DNA from: Polytrichum commune
Lineage: Eukaryota; Streptophyta; Polytrichopsida; Polytrichales; Polytrichaceae
DNA: 64,000 bases
Assembly: GCA_950295325.1 (NCBI GenBank)
Contig: OX485805.1
Coordinates: 51,794,758-51,858,757 of the forward strand
Direction: 5' to 3'
The notes under the pieces were generated by a model, which was not told the origin of the DNA, made no database searches, and saw only the letters and a list, made by a program, of their open reading frames with translations. A program made the translations under genes and the position numbers. This document shows, piece after piece, positions 1 to 10,799 of the stretch. How positions within the stretch are numbered: position 1 is the stretch's first letter; every line of letters begins with the position of its first letter.

Positions 1-959
1 CATACCGCAAAGAGTTATTCAATTTGAAAGCAATGTTGTTGTGGACTATGACGGATTTTTAAGGTATGTTATTTGTTGATTTGTTTATCTTTGAGTATTT
101 CAACGACCATACAATAGGAATACGTTTGTTGATCTGTAAATCATCGAAGATGAAGATGGTGAATTGCAGGTTTACGTGTTGTGTTTGGTTTCGTTACTTG
201 GGGCAAAAACGCATGCAATGTGTGTGCAAACAATCTAATGTTTATAGTGGATTTGCACTTGAAAAAACAATTTATTCATCATTTAGACAATTCTTGTCAC
301 TTGCACACAAATCAAGGAAACAAATTTTAAGAGGAAGTGTGAAGGTCGTTTGAATAACAATCCAATCCATGTGAGACTCGATGGACGATATAGGATACAA
401 CGTTGAAAACATATTCGACAAACAAACATGCCAAAGGATAAAATAGGGATAAAACGATTGTCAACCTTGTTCATTCTACCTTATTGGAAGGTATTTACCC
501 AAACCATGCACTCAAAATCTATAGAATTTGCGTATAATAATGTATAAATTAATGATACATATTCCTAAAAAAATTACGATATTTTCAATATATGGAAACA
601 TAAGTTTGTGGGTGCATGTGCAAAAAAATTTCATACGTCACTTGCATGATTGTATGCACATAAAATAAAACGTTGTGGAAACAATGATGAAGATAATCTC
701 CAATGCAAAGGGGACAAAGGCTGATCGATTGGTGGTAAAAAAAAAATTACGATCTCAAAATAAATTAGTGGATTATCATCCTCGGGATGATGAATCATTC
801 CATAAAGCCTATTGGGTGTGGAGCTGTGAGGACATGAATTTCTTTTTCAAATGATTTAATTTGATTAAAACACCCACTCGTTTTGTATTAAATCTTATGA
901 ACTAACAGACTTCGGATTACAAGTTATGAGGCATAAAGTTTCACGACTATCATGTCCTC
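1..959. other. Left edge, no recognisable gene
   Basis: AT-rich sequence with no recognisable protein. It lies upstream of the CACTA remnant on the same strand. By family architecture it would be where the TNP2 transposase body sits, but I see no TNP2 motif, so it is too decayed or replaced. Confidence 0.4.
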
Positions 960-2190
960 CTATAATTCATTTTACATATCGCCATTTGGGGTATGTTGTC
1001 CAGGAAAATCAAAGAAGTTATTTATAGGCTTGCTAGGTTTTTAAGATAAATTTGTGGATAAACATACTTACCGAGGAGATTCCATTTTAGAAGGTAAAAA
1101 TTGCAGAGATTATGTGTTTGTTTGAGACATGTATCCCACCACATTTTTTTGATATTATGCCTCACTTATTGATATACCTTCCCAAAGAGGTGGAGTTGGT
1201 AGGTCTAGTGCACAACAAATGGTTGTATTTCTTTGAGATGTACATGAAAACTTTAAAATCAATGGTCCGTCAAAAACCTCATTCAAATGGTAGCATGAAG
1301 AAGGGATACTTGGCCCATTGTTTTACTTTGGAGAAATGCTCACGAGGTTGAATCCCACTGGAAGAAAAATTTGGATAGAAGACATGATGCCAAACCCAAA
1401 CAAAGTGATTTTGTCCAAAACACGCATGAAGAATAAGTTGGATTGCGACACTCACAAACATGTAAATAAACCATCATGACAACTTTGTTAATACAATTGT
1501 AAGTGATGTAGTTTATTATGATGTTATCATATGTCACGGCTTATGCAACTGTTAAAGAATCACAATGAAAGTTTCCATTATGATTATTTGATTTGGATAC
1601 ATTGTTGGTCTGTAGATTCATGAGTACCTTTTGTTCAATGAGTTGTACATGGGTGTATGAGAGATTAAATACCAAAAGGAGAGAGCAAGATGGGCAAAGG
1701 ATAAGGTGAAACCTTTGAAATCATTTTTGGAGTGGGTACAAAGACGAGTACTTTTGGGAATAGTTGGAAATGAACGGCCCTAGCCAAGACGCCTACTCCT
1801 ATAAATCTTGCATAATCAATGAATGACATTACATTATAGATCAGTAGATGAAAATACAACTGCTACAACAAATTGTATAGCAAGGAAAAGTGATTCCCGT
1901 AGCCAACGAGCTAAATTCTAGTATTATGGAGTTTTGAAATAGTAGTGGAGGTTCAATTGTCATCTCAACAGAAAGAGGTTTTGTTTATGGGAAAGTGGTA
2001 CAATACTATTGTTGGACCATATAACCGTGTTACCCAAGTACATGATGAGTGTGGGTTCATGAAAATCAAAACAACTTCAAATTTAGGTAATCGGGAGCTT
2101 TGGGTTAGCGTAGATACAATCACACAAGTGTTATAGCACCAGGATAGTGAGGACAAGGATTGGAGCTATGTTGTGGATGTGGAAGGATGA
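960..2190 (+). pseudogene. CACTA (En/Spm) transposon ORF remnant: DUF4218 and DUF4216 segments
   Basis: This is the 3' part of a TNP2-type CACTA transposon coding region. The first segment (about 1000-1355) reads like DUF4218: an R-K-I-K-E-V-I-Y-R-L lead-in near 1005, then CIPPHFFDIMPHLLIYLP from about 1130, then a V-H-N-K-W-L-Y-F-F-E stretch and a G-S-M-K-K-G-Y segment. The second (about 1900-2190) reads like DUF4216: VEVQLSSQQKEVLF, then GKWYNT, H-D-E-C-G-F, and after an in-frame TAG near 2134 the tail DKDWSYVVDVEG. Both domains normally follow the TNP2 transposase in autonomous CACTA elements, in this order and strand. Frame changes and stops at several points show it is dead. The assignment rests on recalled family motifs, not a search. 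Confidence 0.75.
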
Positions 2191-2985
2191 GGCTACATGG
2201 AGGCAACAACAAATTTTGGTTTGGTTTAAATGAGCCATTAGTGGAAAGCCAAATTAGGGAGTTGGCGGGAGTCTCTAAATGAATGGGAGAGAAGAAGATA
2301 TATGTCCATACTTTTGACTAAATGTAAACTAATTCATGCATAATGAGTGAAGTGTCACTACGGAATGGCAGGATTTAGTTCAATATGCATCTCTATAAGT
2401 TCTTATTTCCTTAAGACAAGAATGCCCTTGACTATGACAAGTATGTGATATTCAATATTCTTTTGCAATCTATCATCCTCACAAGAGTGAAGCAACATAT
2501 AATTTTCACTCATCCCTTTCTAGTAAGTATTGTTTCTTGTACTAATTGTTTGATGGGCTATTGGGTGATGTTCTCATTGATGAGCAATTTTTTTTTTAAA
2601 AAAATTTAGCTGATACCTAGTAATTAACATAAAACTTTTGTTTGTAAGGTCTTTGTAAAACGTGGTGCTACGGAGATCATTTAATTTCACTAATTACTGA
2701 ATTGTCAGCTTCATTGCGGATACACCTTGCTACACTTTCTAAATGAAGCACCTTTTCCCTCTCTAAATAAAGTTGCTCCCCACCTTATTGCTCCTTGCTC
2801 TCTAATATACCTGAGTAGTGAAAAGAAGGGAGGTAGGGTGGAAGATTAGGTTGGCCCTTCCGGAATTTGCTTTTCGTTTCCACTAGCAACAGTAAAGGCA
2901 TTGAGTGAACTACTTTTTGACTCCTCCTAAGACATTTTTGGAGTGACATTGCTAAGACATTGTTTGATACATTAAATCTTGAATA

Positions 2986-2996
2986 TTCTAGTAGTG
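2986..2996. repeat. Possible right terminus of the CACTA element
   Basis: TTCTAGTAGTG is the reverse complement of CACTACTAGAA, a common CACTA terminus in plants. It lies about 800 bp downstream of the DUF4216 segment on the correct side. The left terminus is outside the window, so the 3-bp TSD cannot be tested. Confidence 0.35.
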
Positions 2997-3635
2997 TTAT
3001 GTAATGTAACTCCAACATAAACCAACCTCTCTTATTTCACTGGAACATGGATACAGACTCAAAACCAAGACTATGTAAGTGAATGCAGACACCATAACTA
3101 TCACTTTTGGTTCCTTTCGCGCGGTCTATAGAGAACTCTAGCAATACTTGGAGGAAGCTATGTCTTCTACACAACTCTGAAAAGTACGGTCAAAAGACCA
3201 AACACTAAAGCATCACAAACTTCAAGAGGCCATAAAGACTGATAAAAATGTGGAAATTAAATCATAAAAAAATCAATTCATGTCACAATATTTACAGTAC
3301 TTGGTGTGTTATATTAAAATATTGTGAAGTAAATTGTTACATAAGATTTAGACGTACATTACATTATACACCACTTAGTAGGTGTAATAATAATCTATAC
3401 TGCATCAACACCCTTTCGAAGATTGTGATGATAGAGCACTGTAATTCTTCATCAAAAAACTGGAATAGCCACGGATCGATCTTATGAAGGCCAATGCATC
3501 TACATCATATAAGTTCATGCCTGCTCTTATTTAGTTGGAAAGAAAGTAGAATCAGACATCTCTTCATACAATCCCACCAGGTCCTGTTTTTTTTAAAGTC
3601 TACTGTTTCGACCTGTGTGTATATTTCCATGTAGT
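2997..3635. other. Non-coding stretch
   Basis: AT-rich sequence without recognisable coding motifs, tandem repeats or inverted repeats. Confidence 0.4.
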
Positions 3636-4022
3636 GCACATTGAGACTGTCCATAATGCGTAATTATTTTTTGAATTGAACATGTCTATGTATCATAATA
3701 CATCAATAATTTGAAAATAATGTGGGCTTTCTCTTGGACAGGGGGGTTCGTCCATAATCTGGTCTCCATCAGACCTTATTAGAATTTAGGTAATCTACAA
3801 ACATTTGAAGATAATCTAGATTATTTTGGCTTGTGAGCCCTAATCCTAACTCTCTTCCTGACTTCTCTCGGTGACTTCTCTCCTGCTTCTCTTTTGAAAC
3901 TCTTGAATCCAAATAATTTGAAATATAATCTAGGTTATATGTACGATCATGTGTACATAATCTATGCCTTTGTGATGTTTTTGGACAAGCCCTCTGTAAT
4001 TATTTGTTTGAGTTGCCACCCC
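3636..4022 (-). repeat. Dispersed repeat family G, copy 1
   Basis: Reverse-orientation copy of the repeat at 29542-29950. Shared landmarks include the terminal AGTTGCCACCCC (4011-4022), the GGACAGGGGGGTTCGTCC segment near 3740, and a TTGGCTTGTGAGCCCTAATC block near 3830. The inner motif AGGGGGNTCGTCC is itself repeated inverted near 3980, so the repeat contains an internal hairpin. Probably a non-autonomous DNA transposon. Confidence 0.6.
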
Positions 4023-4026
4023 GGGA

Positions 4027-4300
4027 CTCTTTGATGATGTTTGTTCTGTTTCTAAACCCTTCTCAATGTGATCTTCTCCATCTGAGAAATTATGGAGATG
4101 CTTTTACAGCTGACGTGCCTGAAAACTGTATTTGTTTTGCAATCTGCTCGAGTTTTACAAAAAGTGGCTTCCTCCAAGTGTTGCTGAAGTTCGAGGTTAG
4201 AACTTAGAGCAACCTTCATTTTGGTGTCTGAATTCAACATGTAGTTCTTGAAAAGCACGCTGATGAAGATTATTCTTGCTTTTGCTTATCTGTCTCCATG
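4027..4300 (+). repeat. Direct repeat of 5362-5570
   Basis: Shares ordered blocks with 5362-5570: a G-A-T-G-C-T-T-T-T-A-C-A-G-C-T start, CTTCCTCCAAGT, GCTGAAG, and GTTCTTGAAAAGCAC. The two copies lie about 1.3 kb apart in the same orientation, with a G-tract element and a family E copy between them. No credible protein. Confidence 0.5.
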
Positions 4301-4578
4301 TTCCAGTGCAGAAGGGATTTCTGTCAATAATGTGTAAATTTTCCTGCTTGTCGATTCCCTTGATAAGAGTAGGAACTTTCAGGTTGTCAAGGCATCAGTA
4401 AGTGTGTAAGATTTGTTTCTCTGGCAATCAATGTCACAGTAAACGCATTAAGTCTTGTTGAATTTCCCATCCTCAATACAACCCGCTTACATGACATGAA
4501 GAGATGTGTAATTGTACTTTGTTTCTAATTGAAGATGCGCAGACATAATGAACTTAGTATACGATCATGTGGTCATCC

Positions 4579-4917
4579 CTGGGGGGGGGCAGTGTGTTCA
4601 AAAGTTAAGGATATAGGTGCGAACAACCACTATTTTATAGGGGGGTATTACTTTTAATTCTCTTCTTTTTTTCACATGCTATCATTATGTAAATTTCTAC
4701 TTTGGGTTAATAGGAAAATGGCTTGCATTACTTATAATTCCAAATTACCTATTATTCCATACCCTATAGTACTTTAAAGATGTCTAGTGTCATTTTTGAT
4801 ACCCTATATTACTCTTAAGTCCATTTATAATTTTTTGCCCCCATGTTTTTAAAATACCCTATCATTTGTTCGCACGTATATTGCTACTCCAACCAATGAC
4901 TACCCCCCCCCCCCGAG
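4579..4917. mobile_element. Non-autonomous DNA element with G-tract ends and 8-bp TSD
   Basis: The element begins CTGGGGGGGGGC and ends with a C tract plus GAG. It is flanked on both sides by the perfect 8-bp direct repeat GGTCATCC (4571-4578 and 4918-4925). The ends are inverted repeats: after the G tract both contain ATATA-x-GTGCGAACAA. An 8-bp TSD fits hAT (or some Mutator-like) elements. No coding capacity is visible, and the interior is A+T-rich with several CCCTAT-type motifs. Confidence 0.75.
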
Positions 4918-5034
4918 GGTCATCCACAACTAAGGTATGCGGGTACTATTTCTGCCTAGCCCGCTTCTCCTCAGCTTAGGATATGAAGCACGCGATTAGT
5001 ACAAGATGATAGCGCAAGAACTAGCACCCAAAAG

Positions 5035-5255
5035 AGATTGGTCTATGTGCTCAAAATATGCTAAGCATTCTAGGTTCAATAGCTGACATGATCAGGGGCA
5101 GTCTATATGACCGCTTAACGAGAAGGAGAATTCTTACTCTGAAAAAGATATTCATATGAGCTCCAGAATGGCTACGGGCACAATTTGGATTTGCTGATTA
5201 TCATGCAACAATTGCGTATTCTATATCCTATGAGAAGTGGGTGCAGAGGGAAAAG
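5035..5255 (+). repeat. Dispersed repeat family E, copy
   Basis: Shares ordered landmarks with copies at 14760-15066, 26490-26765, 38185-38440 and 53925-54160: an ATGTGCTCAAAAT block, a TTCTAGGTTCA block, TATATGACC, ATATTCATATGAGCTCC, TTGGATTTGCT and a terminal TATGAGAAGTGG. Typical spacing is 220-310 bp. Non-coding; class unknown. Confidence 0.55.
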
Positions 5256-5361
5256 TATCGATCTAAGGCACATTGCGGTTGAGCCACTCGAGCAGAGGGC
5301 ACTTGCGGTCGTCGTGAACATAAATTAACACTCAGAGGTCTATTGGATTCTAAGTCATGAC

Positions 5362-5570
5362 CAATATGGACATGCTTTCACAGCTAGCCTGCCTGGAATT
5401 CTTACTTGTTTGTTGAACCTATCGAGTCTTCCAGAAACTAGGCCCTGCTTCCTCCAAGTATAATTGCTGAAGCTCCTTATTGATTGAGCATCCTTTATTT
5501 TCGTGTGCTCTGCATCAACTTTTTGTTCTTGAAAAGCACATTGATCATTGCTCTAATCGCTTTCCAAATC
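5362..5570 (+). repeat. Direct repeat of 4027-4300
   Basis: Second copy of the block at 4027-4300, diverged and with small indels. Confidence 0.5.
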
Positions 5571-6205
5571 AGAGGCCTGGGACGGCAACTATCTGTAGCG
5601 CATGCAAGGGTCATCATCTTTAGAACTCGGTTTGGACATGCTAAATTGTTTCTAGGCATATTAGGCATTATTTGGGAGCTATTTTCGTGTGATAAGCATT
5701 TTTAAGATTGAATTGTTTTCCAGTTTACAAGTTAAATACAACACCTAGGGGGTTTGGATGGTGACCCCTATTTTAGAAAAAAAAATTCTAACTAGTTCTA
5801 CATATGACATTTGAAAGTGCCAACACTTTTAATTCAAACACAAATCATATCAATGGACTCGAAGTTCCCAATGCCCTTTTTTCAAGCATGTTTATCCTCT
5901 TTGTGAAAGAACAAATCATCAATCCAATAGAAGTACTAGAAGTGACATAGAAAGAACTGTTTCTTGACTAAAAGGAAGGGTTGCCATCCTGGGATCAAAA
6001 GATTTTTGTCAAAGTAAGTAGTGGGCCCTTCCCTAGAACAAAAAAACCTGGTTAAATTTTATAAAGATGCATTTAATTATGCTTTCTCAATAACCCAAGA
6101 AGATCCACACGCATGAACTAGGATTGATCCTTCACTTGGGATATGCACCCTAGGATTGAACTCTCAATCATAACAATCTTTGTTGTGAAGATGATGTACT
6201 TTAAA

Positions 6206-6437
6206 CACTAGAAGAGAACTTGTCTACTACAACCATCCATTGCGACTCGTGACAAGAGAATGCATATACAAATCATTTTGGTTGTCAACCAAAGGGTTTA
6301 GGGTTGCAATTTTTGGATAATCGGCAACTAAAAACTTCCGGTTGACAACCAAAATTACTTCGTATGCATTATCTCGCCACGAGTCGCAATGGCCAAGTCA
6401 CAACAAATGATGGAAATGAACAAGTTTTCTTCTAATG
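6206..6437. mobile_element. CACTA-type MITE, copy 1
   Basis: A 232-bp inverted-repeat element starting CACTAGAAGAGAACTTGT and ending in the inverse, ...TTCTTCTAATG. It is flanked by AAA on both sides (6203-6205, 6438-6440), the 3-bp TSD expected for CACTA elements. The arms continue with TTGCGACTCGTG and TTGGTTGTCAACC. Copies lie at 41158-41390 (TSD ACT) and, truncated, at 15112-15275. No ORF. Confidence 0.8.
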
Positions 6438-6440
6438 AAA

Positions 6441-7125
6441 GAAAAGAACTTATTAATTCTCACGAAAATGTCATGATTCCAATTGAAAGTATATATACAC
6501 ATGCACATGTGACATTACTCCAAATGTCTTCGAATGATCTAACTAGGGCATTTTGACTGAGATGATGTCACCTTATTGCGCACTATAATGTCACAAAGTG
6601 GACATTGATCTATAGTAGTGGACATATGTGCAGGTCGCTGGGCATCACCAAATGTTTGATTCCGAGGCCCGTCCCTTATGCTTGTTCTCTTGGCAATCTC
6701 TTGCTTTTGCATGTGTGTTGAAGGTCACCCCGGGACAAGACCTAATTGTCGTGAACATCCTCCTCCTCCCAACCATTCAGCATCATGCGAGGCACTCTTC
6801 TGGAGAAGTTCGGACCACAAGCGTGCAAAACTCCCTATGTAAACTTCTTATATACAACAATATAACAAAACAAACAAAAAATGTGACCAAACAGAAGAGT
6901 ATGCATTCAATTCATAGATAAGATAACAATTCCATGTCAACAAGGTCTGAAGTGCCGAGAGGATTCTCAACCCCCAAAGTGTCCAACATTTGTTTAGGAG
7001 GATGTCTGAATACTATATATAGCATGAGCCCTTCAAATTTCTTCTTGCAAGAGAACATCTGCAAGCATGAAACAAGTGTTGTGAAATGTGGATCTATGTT
7101 AATGAGAACTTCGGCATTGTGAAAC
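6441..7125. other. Non-coding stretch
   Basis: No recognisable protein or repeat. Short open frames here resemble no family I know. Confidence 0.35.
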
Positions 7126-7440
7126 ACAGTACCACACCATTTATGGTAATTATTGTCGCATGCGTATAGTGAAACTTACCCTATTTAAGGCGTATGCTAG
7201 GTTACACTAATGATCAACAACCCTACCATTAGTGTCAGCTCATGACACTTGGCGTTCTAGCATACTTAGTAATATGTTGGCATGAGTATGTTCAATGGTG
7301 TTTTGAGGTGTATCCTTATGTTACACAATGATCTACAAATTAATTGTGTGCACAAATGACACTTGACATTAGCATGCTTAAGAGTATCTTCCTCTAACAT
7401 ATTAAATCATTAACACATGACACTTAACATTAGTATGCTC
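7126..7440 (+). repeat. Dispersed repeat family F, copy 1
   Basis: Collinear with 26765-27060. Shared blocks include ACCATTTATGGTA/ACCATCTATGGTA, GGTTACACTAATGA, CATTAGTGTCA, TTGGCATGAGTATGTTCAA and CAAATGACACTTGACATTA. Non-coding, two copies in this window. Confidence 0.65.
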
Positions 7441-7772
7441 ACTTCAAATCTAGTCCAAGCCCTTCTCAAATACTGTATGTGACACTAACCATAAACAGTG
7501 AACTGCCTGAGATCCTTGTAATTATCAAATTCAAACTTTTCTGATCTATCTTACATGAGTTGATCGTCTGTATCTTTGTGTGAACTGTATTAGGTTTTCT
7601 AAAACATGTGGTCTTATATCATCTTTAGTATTCATAAAGCGCATCACCAAAGGGTGAGGAATGCCAACCTCACCACAAGTCTGCAGGTTTCTTTTTGTTT
7701 CAGCCCCTTAATTATTGAAGGGAAAGGGAATTTGGGCAATGACTGGGTGAGATTCTAGCACTCACTTGAGTC

Positions 7773-8437
7773 CTATGTTCGGGGAAAACCGACGGCTAGT
7801 TCATTATCAACCGATGGATTTCGCCTCATGGCCGGTCCAAATTTCCAACCATCGGATGGCAATCCGACTGTAATTTCAATCCTCCGGCAATTAGCCGATG
7901 GACCAGAAAATGTCCCGGAAATGTAGCCGATTCTTCTTGTGAGTTATTGGATTTCAGCCGGAAGCATCCAAAGCGCTATTTGTTTGGGCCGGGGCATCTG
8001 ATGATGCACTTGAGGAAGTACCCTAAACCTTAAACTTTTTGAATTATGCAACCTTTCCATGACCAAATCCAATTGCTTCTATGAAGAATTGGGGGACCCT
8101 TGGCCTTCAAGCGGTGAAGGCATTGCTAGGTTCAATCCCTGCCAAGGATATTAAATCTTCAAATTTAAAGTTTTGAACATGCCTTTCTTTTCACTTATTC
8201 AAGATTTTATACTTAGAAATGATTTCTAATAACTTTTCATACATTTTTAAAACAATTAGTGCCGATATGAATTCCATTTAATCAGATATTGGCCAATGAA
8301 AATATGAAAATATAGGCAATTGGCCAATTGGTTTTACAAAAGACTGGCTCTTGCCGATGTAAATTGGAAAAAATCCGACCCTTCATAGCAACTACCGGCA
8401 ATTAGCCACTAAGGCTTCAAAAACTTCCCGAACTCTG
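7773..8437. mobile_element. Non-autonomous hAT element with 8-bp TSD
   Basis: A 665-bp element. The right end is CTTCCCGAACTCTG (hAT-like CAGAGTTCGGGAAG read inward) and the left end is the diverged CTATGTTCGGGGAA. It is flanked by the perfect 8-bp direct repeat CTTGAGTC (7765-7772 and 8438-8445). The interior is rich in CCGGC/GCCGA motifs such as GGCAATTAGCC. The ends match those of the gene-carrying hAT element at 17050-18737. No ORF. Confidence 0.85.
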
Positions 8438-8499
8438 CTTGAGTCTTTACCAGATTGGTCTGATAAGTATCAAAATATATATATATCGAATATCCAAAC

Positions 8500-8720
8500 C
8501 AGGGCTCGGGAAGAACTGGCGGTTAGTTACAGATGAATCAGTTGAGTTTGAGAAATAACCAGTTGAAGTTGGAGACTTCAGGAGAATTACCCATCATTTA
8601 AGAGGAATCTACAGAATGTACCTCAGATGAAGAAAGCAAAACCGGAAGATGTCAACATGTAACCGGCCGGATTTAGAATCACTAGGATCTTGACTATGCC
8701 CAAAAACTTCCTGGGCACTG
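8500..8720. mobile_element. hAT MITE with 8-bp TSD
   Basis: A 221-bp element with ends CAGGGCTCGGGAAG and CTTCCTGGGCACTG. It is flanked by the perfect 8-bp duplication ATCCAAAC (8492-8499, 8721-8728). It belongs to the same terminal-repeat family as 7773-8437 and 17050-18737. Its interior contains GTTGAGTTTGAGAAATAACC, the sequence multiplied in the unrelated-looking element at 12452-13360. Confidence 0.85.
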
Positions 8721-8728
8721 ATCCAAAC

Positions 8729-9424
8729 AACAGATGTGTGTAAAAACACTTAACAATGTTTTGTGATTGGAAAGCCCTTCAATTGCATCAAGCAAGTCTT
8801 TGCAGCTTGTAAGTTAGGGCAAGTGAAGCAAATATCAGCTATATACATACATAGTCCAAAAATCACTTTGAAAAGAAGTTGATCAAGTCACTAAGTGACG
8901 TTCTTATCAAGCTACACTGATATGTGCAATTAGATTTCCCCATGCAAATTTGTCGACATTTCACAATATTTTGACTATTTATGACCACGGTAACAAAATA
9001 CAAGAATGTAGTTTTACTATGGTTGCTATACGGATGAATAAACAAAGTTTTCATATTTTGATTTTGACCAAAGGTAATTATCATGTTCTTCTTTTACACA
9101 AGAATAATACAAATCATGAATGCACATGAGACACTAGTATTGAGAACTTTCAAATTCGTACATTACAAAAGCTTTACAAATTAAACACAATATTGTCATT
9201 GCTATGCGCTCGAACCACCCAACCTTAGGAGGGAAACAATAAGATGATCCTCTCTCCTCCCCAAAGCTCTCTCCTTACCCAAAAGCACTCCTAGTCTTAT
9301 CCATCTTGAACCCTAGTATCTAAGAGATACTTTTAGAAGTCTCAAGTCCTCGTATATGTAGGCTGAACTCTCCTTATCTACATCCATAGATCATTTCACT
9401 ATATGTTATTTTCATATCTTTTGG
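8729..9424. other. Non-coding stretch beside palindrome array
   Basis: No protein recognised. The part from about 9200 is C/T-rich (CTCTCTCCTCCCCAAAGCTCTC) and could be a leader or long-terminal-repeat segment leading into the palindrome array, but no second copy or primer-binding site was found. Confidence 0.3.
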
Positions 9425-9870
9425 CTCAATCACAATTCTTTAGTTGGAACTGTCTAATTCCAACTTGATGCACTCATCTATTCTTCTAGTTGGAACTATC
9501 TGATTCCAACTTGATCCAATCATCCATTCTTCTAATTGGAGCTTTCTGATTCCAACTTGAGTCGTTCATCCTTTCTTCTAGTTGAAATTGTCGAATTCAA
9601 ACTACATTCATATATTCATTGAGAGTTGCCTAGCCCCAATGAATAACATCCATCTGCTACGAGTTGTCTAACTCCCAATTTATATCTTCTAGTTGGAGTT
9701 GTCTATCTCCAACACAAATTTCTTCTAAAGGGATGTGTCGGATTCCCAGTTGAAGTTGTCTAACTCTCGTGCACAATTCCTTCATGGGTTGTCTAGCCCT
9801 TGTGCACCATTATTTCTTGGGTTGTCTGACTCAATTCTTTCTTTGGAGATATCCGACTCCAAACACCATG
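9425..9870. repeat. Degenerate tandem array of short palindromes (GTTGGAG-TTGTCTAA-CTCCAAC type)
   Basis: About eleven imperfect units, spaced roughly 30-55 bp. Each has a small inverted repeat such as GTTGGAACTGTCTAATTCCAAC around a TTGTC(T/G)(A/G)A centre. Later units are shorter (GGGTTGTCTAGCCC). Arm changes are often matched on the other side (GGAACT/ATTCC, GGAGTT/CTCC, GGGTT/GCCC), so the palindrome rather than the exact sequence is preserved. Confidence 0.7.
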
Positions 9871-10089
9871 TGCTCACATGCTAAGTACAACAAAGTATGG
9901 TTAGTTATTATTTCTTACATAATCCAACATTAATTTTTTCAATTCATGTATATCACAATAATATGCATGGGTAACAAGGGAACCTATTTGCAAAGGCAAC
10001 CGGGTTGCACATACCCGTGTAGTTGTTATGGACAAGAAGTAAGCTCTCCTTGTCAATGTGGTGTAGAGATATGGTTTTACTAATACATT

Positions 10090-10424
10090 AAGGTATGTGG
10101 CCCTATTGTGGGCACTTCCAACTCCACACACATTTCTAGTCGCGGGATTTGCCCATGAAATGTCTCATCTAGTTAGAAATTGTAAATACAATTGAAGGTT
10201 GTCTTTTTAAGTTATCAAATCACAACATAGATGTAAAAATTGTAAGAGTTCAACTTTTCATATTCTCTTACTCTTTAAGTGGTCACATAGGCCCTCCCAG
10301 TTGTGCTCACTATTAAGCTAAGAATGGCTAATATATTTTGAGCATACACTCCAAACGCATTGCAACACATTGTCTTCTTAGGGTTCATTCTTGACTACAA
10401 GCTTGCCATATCACGCTTAAATAT
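10090..10424 (+). repeat. Dispersed repeat family C, copy 1
   Basis: Starts AAGGTATGTGGCCCTATTGTGGGCACTTCCAACTCC (pieces) and ends with GTTCATTCTTGACTA...CTTGCCATA. Copies are at 11695-12078, 31942-32325 and, truncated, 42211-42339. It abuts family A copy 1 directly. The ends resemble each other inverted (TATGTGG-CCTTATGT), suggesting a MITE. Confidence 0.6.
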
Positions 10425-10799
10425 AAGGTATGTGAGTGTTACTTGGCTCATTTTTCATGTTCTCCAACTTCTACCAATTAGATTTACACAATAAAATGTG
10501 TGTTGCATTAGCAATCTACGATGAAACATCTGCAAAAATTGGATTGAAAATGAAACCTCCCCTTATGTAGTAATGGTTATTGGAAGTGTATGTTTGTTGA
10601 TTTCTTACTTGAATACACAGGTCCTCTCAATCGTGTTCATTATTGAGTGTAGAGCAATGATTAATATTTGAAGACGTAGTCCACTTTGTTTTGAACATGT
10701 GTCTTTACGATGTTTGCTTTTTGATCCTCACCGAACCACATACCAATTAATTATAAAGGTTCGATTAAGAAAACAAGCCACTCAAGACCTATCTACCTT
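10425..10799 (+). mobile_element. Dispersed element family A, copy 1 (AAGGTA ends)
   Basis: About 375 bp. The left end is AAGGTATGTGAGTGTTACTTGG; the right end, read inward, is AAGGTAGATAGGTCTTGAGTGG, a weak terminal inverted repeat. Internal landmarks shared by all copies are TTCTCCAACTTCTAC, GGTTATTGGAAGTG, TATGTTTGTTGATTTCTT, GTGTTCA-TATTGAGTG and AACATGTGTCTTTA. No TSD could be fixed. Non-coding. Confidence 0.65.

Noticed and set aside
9425-9870. CRISPR-like array
   Set aside because: Units are degenerate with no constant repeat and no unique spacers, and the context is plant nuclear DNA.
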